Positions 14,659 to 18,968 of a stretch of DNA of 18,968 nucleotides are shown one piece after another. The notes beneath the pieces are model-generated. The model made no database searches. It was not told the origin of the DNA and was given only the letters and a program-made list of their open reading frames with translations. The stretch spans positions 1-18,968 of the forward strand of contig CAZOIK010000153.1 of NCBI GenBank assembly GCA_964579765.1, read 5' to 3'. Made by a program: the position numbers and the translations under genes. Source of the DNA: DATNBT01 sp964579765 (GTDB taxonomy: Bacteria; Acidobacteriota; Vicinamibacteria; Vicinamibacterales; CAVVIG01). Within the stretch, counting starts at the first letter, position 1, and the number at the start of each line of letters is the position of its first letter.

Positions 14659-15354
14659 GTGCTCGCGATCAAGGGCCTCAACCAGTATTACGGCGGCAGC
14701 CACACGCTGTGGGACGTCGATCTCGACGTGCCGGCCGGCTCGCGGACCTGTCTCATGGGCCGCAACGGCATGGGCAAGACGACGCTGCTCAAGTGCGTGA
14801 TGGGGCTGCTCGCGGCCAGCTCGGGCGAGATCACGTTCGAGGGACGCAGCCTGCGCGAGATGCCGGCCGAGGCGCGCGCGCGGCTCGGCATCGGCTACGT
14901 CCCGCAGGGGCGCGAGATCTTCTCGCACCTCACGGTGGAAGAGAACCTGCGGGTCGGCCTCGGCATCAGGGAGGGAGGCCCGCCCGAGATCCCCGAGACG
15001 ATCTACCAGCTCTTCCCGGTGCTGAAGTCGATGCTGCGGCGGCGCGGCGGCGATCTCTCGGGCGGTCAGCAGCAGCAGCTCGCCATCGGGCGCGCGCTGG
15101 TGCTGCAGCCGAAGCTGCTCATCCTGGACGAGCCCACCGAAGGCATCCAGCCGAACATCGTCCACGAGATCGGCGACGTCATACTGAAATTGAATAAAGA
15201 GTCGGGGGTGACGGTGCTGCTCGTCGAGCAGAAGCTGCCGTTTGCCCGTCGTGTCGCGAGCGAATTCCGCATTCTCGAGAAGGGCCGCTGCGTCGCCGGC
15301 GGCCCGATCGAGGCGCTGTCCGATGAGGTCGTCCACGCGCACCTGAGCGTATAA
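14659..15354 (+). CDS. urtE: Urea-type ABC transporter ATP-binding protein UrtE
   Basis: A 231-residue ATPase of the LivF type. Walker A is GRNGMGKTT, the Q-loop GYVPQGREIFSHLTVEENL, the signature LSGGQQQQLAIGRAL, Walker B LLILDEPTEGI, and the H-loop region VLLVEQKLPFA. The motif DEPTEGIQPNIV is typical of the LivF/UrtE branch. It begins with GTG one base after the urtD stop, with GGGGAG at 14649-14654 as ribosome-binding site. Its stop codon lies within a TATAAT that may start transcription of the next gene. No urease or amidase gene follows. Confidence 0.95.
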   Translation: MLAIKGLNQYYGGSHTLWDVDLDVPAGSRTCLMGRNGMGKTTLLKCVMGLLAASSGEITFEGRSLREMPAEARARLGIGYVPQGREIFSHLTVEENLRVGLGIREGGPPEIPETIYQLFPVLKSMLRRRGGDLSGGQQQQLAIGRALVLQPKLLILDEPTEGIQPNIVHEIGDVILKLNKESGVTVLLVEQKLPFARRVASEFRILEKGRCVAGGPIEALSDEVVHAHLSV

Positions 15355-15355
15355 T
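15350..15355 (+). promoter_or_regulatory. Candidate -10 box (TATAAT) overlapping the urtE stop codon
   Basis: A consensus TATAAT lies 25 nt before the ATG at 15381, with GGAGGA (15366-15371) between them. The sequence 17 nt upstream is a poor -35 box. It would allow the secreted gene at 15381 to be expressed apart from urt. Confidence 0.45.
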
Positions 15356-15380
15356 TCATTCGTCTGGAGGAAATTCCCCG

Positions 15381-16496
15381 ATGATGAAGCGATACGTGGT
15401 GGCGGCTGGCGTGGCCGCGATGGCATTCGCGACGCTCGCGCAGGCGCAGGAGTCAAAGGGCGACGTCAGGACGGCGAAACCGATCAGTCAGAGCGATCTC
15501 CCGAGGCAACTGCGGCCCGAAGCGAAGATCGTCAAAGGTTACGTCCCGCCGAAGACGGTGTGGGGCGATCCGCAGATCTCCGGCGCGTACACGAACAGCG
15601 ACGAGAGCGGCATCCCGTTCGAGCGGCCGGCGCAGTTCGAGGGCAAGAAGGTGGAAGACATCTCGCCCGCCGAGCTCGCGAAAATCCAGAAGCAGCGCCA
15701 GGAAGCGACGCTCGAGCGCGCGCCGACGCTCAGCGAGTTCCCGGGCGCGACGAGCCCGCTGCACTGGTTCGAGAACTACCGCGCCGAGAACAGCCGCGCG
15801 TGGCTTGTCACCGACGAGACCGACGGCAAAGTGCCGCCGACGACGCCCGAGGCCGACGCGCGCAATGCGCTGCGTCAGCGTCTGCGCCGCGCGCACGGCC
15901 CGGCCGACAGCTACGAGGATCGCAGCCTGTACGATCAGTGCATCACGCGCGGGATTCCCGGCTCGATGATGCCGGCCATCTACGGCAACTCGTACGCGAT
16001 CTACCAGGGACCGGGATACGTCGCGATCCGCTACGAGATGGTGAACGAGACGCGCATCATCCCGCTCGTGAGCGACGCCAGGGAGCCCCACATCAGCCCG
16101 AAGATCCGCGAGTATCTCGGCGACGCGCGCGGCCACTTCGAAGGCAGCACGCTCGTCGTCGAGACGACGAACTTCACCGACAAGACGGCGTACCGGGGAT
16201 CGAGCAAAGACTTGAAGCTCGTCGAGCACTTCACGCCGATCGGTCCGAACACCGTCGAGTGGAAGGTGACGTTCGACGACCCGCACACCTGGACGACGCC
16301 CTGGAGTTTCGCGATGAACCTGACCAAGGTGCCTGACGCCCAGGGGCCGTTCGAGTATGCGTGCAACGAAGGCAACTACGGCCTGCACAACCTGCTCAGC
16401 GCGGCGCGCGCCGAAGAGAAAGAGATCGCCGACGCGGCGAAGAAGGGCATCGTGAAGGCGCCGTCGGCGCAGGATCCGGACGAGGGCGAGAAATAG
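15381..16496 (+). CDS. Secreted protein, full-length paralogue of the protein at 4092
   Basis: A 371-residue exported protein with signal peptide MMKRYVVAAGVAAMAFATLAQA. It aligns with the 4092 protein along its length: WGDPQISGAYTNSDESGIPFERP (61), NSRAWLVTDETDGKVPPTTP (137), RRAHGPADSYEDRSLYDQC (169), ITRGIPGSMMPAIYGNSY (188), YQGPGYVAIRYEM..ETRIIPL (208), YLGDARGHFEGSTLVV (245), ETTNFTDKTA (261), VEWKVTFDDPHTW (292) and FEYACNEGNYG (324). The cysteines C187 and C328 match C157 and C300 of the paralogue. It has about 30 extra residues after the signal peptide and a charged Lys/Glu-rich tail. GGAGGA 9 nt upstream supports the first of two adjacent ATGs. It lies 26 bp after urtE. Confidence 0.85.
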   Translation: MMKRYVVAAGVAAMAFATLAQAQESKGDVRTAKPISQSDLPRQLRPEAKIVKGYVPPKTVWGDPQISGAYTNSDESGIPFERPAQFEGKKVEDISPAELAKIQKQRQEATLERAPTLSEFPGATSPLHWFENYRAENSRAWLVTDETDGKVPPTTPEADARNALRQRLRRAHGPADSYEDRSLYDQCITRGIPGSMMPAIYGNSYAIYQGPGYVAIRYEMVNETRIIPLVSDAREPHISPKIREYLGDARGHFEGSTLVVETTNFTDKTAYRGSSKDLKLVEHFTPIGPNTVEWKVTFDDPHTWTTPWSFAMNLTKVPDAQGPFEYACNEGNYGLHNLLSAARAEEKEIADAAKKGIVKAPSAQDPDEGEK

Positions 16497-16503
16497 AAGT
16501 CAG

Positions 16504-16524
16504 GCAGTCGTCAGTCATCAGTCG
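16504..16524 (+). repeat. Three direct heptamer repeats upstream of the DUF6152 gene
   Basis: GCAGTCG, TCAGTCA and TCAGTCG lie head to tail (consensus nCAGTCr) and cover the place where a -35 box would be for the TAGAAT at 16533. This may be a binding site for a regulator that reads direct repeats, or a chance short repeat. Confidence 0.4.
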
Positions 16525-16532
16525 GAAGTGGC

Positions 16533-16538
16533 TAGAAT
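16533..16538 (+). promoter_or_regulatory. Candidate -10 box (TAGAAT) of a leaderless transcript
   Basis: TAGAAT is followed by 7 nt and then the ATG at 16546, leaving no room for a ribosome-binding site. The same arrangement, TAGAAT-N7-ATG with the first two spacer bases AC, precedes the bacilliredoxin gene on the minus strand. Confidence 0.5.
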
Positions 16539-16545
16539 ACGCGGT

Positions 16546-16938
16546 ATGAGACCGCCACTTCCGATCCTTCTTGCCGCGGCGATGCTGGCCAGTGGGGCCG
16601 GCCTCGCCGCCCATCATTCGTTCTCCGCCGAGTTCGACAGCAACCAGCCCGTAAAGGTCACCGGGACGATCACCAAAGTCGAGTGGCAGAACCCGCACAT
16701 CTGGTTCTACGTGGACGTGAAGAACGCCGACGGCACGGTGACGAACTGGGCGTTCTCGGGCGGCGCGCCCGGGCAGTTGATGCGCCGCGGCATCACGCGC
16801 GAGGCGCTCAAGATCGGTACGGAGGTCATCGTCGAGGGCTTCCGCGCGAAGGACGCGTCGAACAACGGCTTCGGACAGAAGGTCACCTACAAGGACGGCC
16901 GCAACGTGTTCACCGCGCCGCGTCCGTCCGAGCAGTAA
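16546..16938 (+). CDS. DUF6152 family secreted protein
   Basis: A 130-residue exported protein: signal peptide MRPPLPILLAAAMLASGAGLA, then the family signature AHHSFSAEFDSNQPVKVTGTITKVEWQNPH broken here as HHSFSAEFD (from residue 23), GTITKVEWQNPH (near 40) and IWFYVDVKNADG. A compact beta-barrel (OB-like) domain with a GTEVIVEGFRAKDASNNG C-terminal block follows, as in other members. Two histidines directly after the cleavage site are a constant feature of the family and could bind metal. The function is unknown. It is 4 bp upstream of the secreted-family gene at 16943 and seems to start an operon of three exported proteins. The transcript is probably leaderless. Confidence 0.9.
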   Translation: MRPPLPILLAAAMLASGAGLAAHHSFSAEFDSNQPVKVTGTITKVEWQNPHIWFYVDVKNADGTVTNWAFSGGAPGQLMRRGITREALKIGTEVIVEGFRAKDASNNGFGQKVTYKDGRNVFTAPRPSEQ

Positions 16939-16942
16939 CCCT

Positions 16943-17704
16943 ATGACGCGTGCAGCCGTGATGCTGACCGCCGTGTGCGCCCTCGGCGCCGTGACGCTGG
17001 CTCAGCGTGCGCCGGCCTTCAACCCGCCGCGCACGGCCGACGGCAAGCCGGATTTCACGGGCACGTATCAGTGGCCGACGTATCTCCCCGGCCAGGAGCG
17101 CGGACGCTCGGCGGCGACGGTGTTCGACCGCAAATACTTCGCGCCGCTCAAGCCCGGCGGCGAAAACTTCCTCGAGCCGCGGACCGGCGATCCGCGCCAC
17201 GACGAGCCGCGCGACTTCTGCCTGCCCGCCGGCTTCCCCGGCAGCATCCTCTCGGGCAACGCGATGCAGTGGTTCCAGACGAAGAACGACCTCGTCATCG
17301 TCCACGAGTTCCAGCGGAACACGCGCATCGTCCCGCTCGACGGCCGGCCGCACCGCACCGGCATGGACCCGATGTACGACGGCGATCCGGTCGGCCACTG
17401 GGACGGCGACACGCTCGTCATCGACTCGACGAACTTCCGGCGCTGGCAGCTCGACGACTACTACTACACGAACCCGCAGGAGTTCCGGATGCACAGCGAC
17501 GCGCTGCACACGATCGAGCGCGTCCGCTGGAAGAGCGCGAAGGCGCTCTCGTACGCGATCACGATCGACGACCCGAAGATCTTCACGCGGCCGTGGTCGC
17601 AGGAGTTCGAGATCCTCGCCAAGCCGGAATGGGACAAAATCGGGCTGTTCGAATACGTCTGCGACAACAATCGATGTCCGGGGGGCAAATGCGGAACGAA
17701 GTAG
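16943..17704 (+). CDS. Secreted protein, shorter member of the same family with extra C-terminal cysteines
   Basis: A 253-residue exported protein with signal peptide MTRAAVMLTAVCALGAVTLAQ. Family blocks: GKPDFTGTYQWP (35), DFCLPAGFPGSIL (91), MQWFQTKNDLVIVHEF (108), NTRIVPLDGRPH (126), VGHWDGDTLVIDSTNF (150), AITIDDPKIFTRPW (205) and GLFEYVCDNN (234). Cys93 and Cys240 align with the pair in the 4092 and 15381 proteins. The end CDNNRCPGGKCGTK adds Cys245 and Cys250, unique in this window. It lacks the 'NSRAW...SYEDR' middle region of the longer members. It starts 4 bp after DUF6152 with no clear ribosome-binding site, so it is likely translated by coupling. Confidence 0.85.
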   Translation: MTRAAVMLTAVCALGAVTLAQRAPAFNPPRTADGKPDFTGTYQWPTYLPGQERGRSAATVFDRKYFAPLKPGGENFLEPRTGDPRHDEPRDFCLPAGFPGSILSGNAMQWFQTKNDLVIVHEFQRNTRIVPLDGRPHRTGMDPMYDGDPVGHWDGDTLVIDSTNFRRWQLDDYYYTNPQEFRMHSDALHTIERVRWKSAKALSYAITIDDPKIFTRPWSQEFEILAKPEWDKIGLFEYVCDNNRCPGGKCGTK

Positions 17705-18234
17705 TGCAGGCCTTCAGCGTCGCGCTGGCAGCAATGCTAGCCCTGGCGTCCACGGCGTTCGCGCAGCAGAGCCCGCCGGCGAGGGCCACCGCGACGATCG
17801 GCGGCAAGTCGGTGTCGATTCAGTACTCCGCGCCGTCGGTGCGCGGACGCAAGATCTTCGGCGACGGCGGGCTGCTGTCGCGCGATCCGACGTATCCGAT
17901 CTGGCGCGCCGGCGCGAACTCTTCGACGACCTTCAAGACCGAAGGGCCGCTCGACGTGGGCGGCCTGTCGGTGCCGGCGGGTTCGTACTCGCTGTACGTC
18001 AACGTGAGCGACCCCGAGCACTGGGAGCTCGTCGTCAACAAGAGGACCGGGCAGTGGGGCCTCACCTATCCGGGCGCCTCGAGCGATCTCGGGCGCGTGA
18101 AGATGACGATGAGCAAGCCGCCGGCGCTCGTCGAGCAGTTGAAGTACACGTTGACCGACAAGGGCGGCGGCGCGGGTGAGCTCCGGCTCGAATGGGAGCA
18201 CCACGTCGCGACCGTGCCGCTTCGCGCCAAGTAG
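17689..18234 (+). CDS. DUF2911 domain-containing secreted protein
   Basis: A 181-residue exported protein. Signal peptide MRNEVVQAFSVALAAMLALA with cleavage near STAFAQQ; DUF2911 then follows with VSIQYSAPSVRGRKIFGDGGLL (near residue 46), PIWRAGANSSTTFKTEGPLDVGG (near 72), VPAGSYSLYVNV (near 97), WELVVNKRTGQWGL and a C-terminal LRLEWEHHVATVPL strand. The family is common in acidobacteria and bacteroidetes; its role is unknown. The ATG at 17689 overlaps the previous gene by 16 bp and has a run of G at 17680-17685. A GTG at 17704, overlapping the upstream stop by one base, also leaves a signal peptide and is a real alternative start. It ends the DUF6152 operon. Confidence 0.88.
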   Translation: MRNEVVQAFSVALAAMLALASTAFAQQSPPARATATIGGKSVSIQYSAPSVRGRKIFGDGGLLSRDPTYPIWRAGANSSTTFKTEGPLDVGGLSVPAGSYSLYVNVSDPEHWELVVNKRTGQWGLTYPGASSDLGRVKMTMSKPPALVEQLKYTLTDKGGGAGELRLEWEHHVATVPLRAK

Positions 18235-18247
18235 CGCGAATGCAGGA

Positions 18248-18324
18248 TCCGCCTTCAGGCGGACGAACGAACTGTCGGCGCTTCCGCCGGAATCGCCGAC
18301 AGCGTCTGACGCCAATCCGTCAGA
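18248..18324. repeat. Cluster of three palindromes after the DUF2911 gene
   Basis: Hairpin A: TCCGCC-TTCA-GGCGGA (18248-18263). Hairpin B: CTGTCGGCG and CGCCGACAG (18272-18302) with an inner TTCC-GCC-GGAA. Hairpin C: TCTGACG and CGTCAGA around CCAATC (18305-18324). Hairpin A has the same TTCA loop as the element at 5068. None is followed by a T-run; they may be REP-type repeats that also mark the mRNA end. The remaining bases to 18367 hold nothing else I can name except a weak GCCT/AGGC pair. Confidence 0.55.
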
Positions 18325-18367
18325 ATCCCGCCTGAAACGAGGCACATGCCTTGCCCTTCCGGGAGGC

Positions 18368-18472
18368 ATGCTCGGCACCTATCTCACGGCGTTCTTCGCC
18401 ATGGCGTTCGCGGCCGCCTCGATTCTGTCGATCAAGGCCACTGTCGATCGCATGTGGCACCTGGGCGAGTAG
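18368..18472 (+). CDS. Possible 34-residue single-pass membrane peptide
   Basis: The reading frame gives MLGTYLTAFFAMAFAAAS then ILSIKATVDRMWHLGE: one hydrophobic helix followed by a short charged tail. GGGAGG ends only 1 nt before the ATG, which is too close for a usual ribosome-binding site, and the region is GC-rich, so a chance frame is possible. It lies between the hairpin cluster and the TolC-type gene. No family is recognised. Confidence 0.3.
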   Translation: MLGTYLTAFFAMAFAAASILSIKATVDRMWHLGE

Positions 18473-18564
18473 GCTCCGCCTTCGCCCGCCTTCACTCGCG
18501 CCTGCGCGCGCGCTTCGGCGCGGCGGGCGCTTCGCGTTACCATTCTTCGTCCCGTCCAGAGACC

Positions 18565-18570
18565 AGGAGG
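18565..18570 (+). promoter_or_regulatory. Shine-Dalgarno (AGGAGG) that fixes the GTG start of the TolC-type gene
   Basis: A consensus AGGAGG lies 4 nt before the GTG at 18575 and decides the start, as no ATG lies at a suitable place. A TACCAT at 18538-18543 may be a -10 box; this is weak. Confidence 0.6.
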
Positions 18571-18574
18571 TTTC

Positions 18575-18968
18575 GTGACAACGAAGATTGGTGGGGTGTT
18601 GACGGCGGCCGTGTGCGCCGCGTCGATCGCCGGCGCGCAGCCGGCGCCGCAGCCGGCCCCGGCACAGTCCGCGCAGCAGATGCTCACGCTGGCCGACGCG
18701 ACCATGCGCGCGCTGGAGCGGAATACGGATATCCGGCTCGAGCGCGAGCAGGTGACGGCGGCGGAGCAGCGCGAGGCCGGCGCCTTCGGCAGCTACGACA
18801 TCCGGTTCCACGCCGAGGCGACCGAGCACCATCACGTCGATCCCATTACGACGCTGTTCTCCGGCGCGCCGGAAGGCGAGGTCGCGCCGGAGAACACCGA
18901 CTTCGCCTCGTCGGCCTCGCTGACCAAGCTGTTCAAGACCGGCGCGACGGCGACCGCCTCGGCGTCGG
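18575..18968 (+). CDS. TolC-family outer-membrane efflux protein, partial (N-terminal 131 residues)
   Basis: The visible part starts with a signal peptide (MTTKIGGVLTAAVCAASIAGA), an Ala/Pro/Gln-rich linker, and then MLTLADATMRALERNTDIRLEREQVTAAEQREAG in pieces: LTLADATMRALERN (near residue 37) followed by a helix IRLEREQVTAAEQREAGAFGSYD. This 'L-T-L-A-D-A...A-L-E-R-N' entry helix is the hallmark of TolC-type proteins. The following strand FASSASLTKLFKTGATATASAS fits the first barrel hairpin, although the FHAEATEHHHVDP segment is rich in His. The gene runs off the window, so length and partners are unknown. Confidence 0.8.
   Translation, partial: MTTKIGGVLTAAVCAASIAGAQPAPQPAPAQSAQQMLTLADATMRALERNTDIRLEREQVTAAEQREAGAFGSYDIRFHAEATEHHHVDPITTLFSGAPEGEVAPENTDFASSASLTKLFKTGATATASAS

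Overview
The window reads as chromosomal DNA of a high-GC, Gram-negative soil-type bacterium. The best guess is an acidobacterium, perhaps Vicinamibacteria. This is an inference from several things seen here: many short secreted proteins with Ala-Gln signal-peptidase sites, DUF6152, DUF4159 and DUF2911 proteins, a CGC-type bacilliredoxin (pointing to bacillithiol chemistry), an outer-membrane porin and a TolC-type protein. I found no tRNA, rRNA, CRISPR array, transposase or phage gene.

Left part (1-4.0 kb), mostly minus strand: a partial response regulator; a bacilliredoxin; a small secreted Pro/Ala-rich protein on the plus strand, divergent from the bacilliredoxin with only 18 bp between the start codons; then a minus-strand operon of an NHL-repeat beta-propeller protein, a DUF4159 protein and a four-helix membrane protein, with abutting or overlapping ends.

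Middle-left (4.0-8.4 kb), plus strand: two secreted proteins of one paralogous family (starting at 4092 and 5904), an unrelated secreted sandwich-like protein between them, and an ABC-F ATPase whose GTG start overlaps the preceding stop. REP-like palindromes with a TTCA/TTTCAG loop sit in the gaps.

Centre (8.4-15.4 kb): a 361-bp regulatory region rich in palindromes, then a tight operon of outer-membrane porin and urtABCDE, a urea-type (or short-chain amide) ABC importer. The porin would admit the solute across the outer membrane, UrtA bind it, UrtBC form the channel and UrtDE power it. No urease, amidase or nitrogen regulator gene is in the window.

Right part (15.4-19.0 kb), plus strand: another member of the secreted family (15381), then DUF6152, a fourth family member (16943) and DUF2911, tightly packed; a hairpin cluster with a possible 34-residue membrane peptide; and the start of a TolC-family outer-membrane protein that runs off the window.

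The most interesting signals are the four-copy secreted family with a conserved cysteine pair flanking the urt operon, the paired GACA-N4-TGTC palindromes upstream of that operon, one -10-like box that appears to serve two divergent leaderless genes, and the palindromic repeats with compensatory stem changes.
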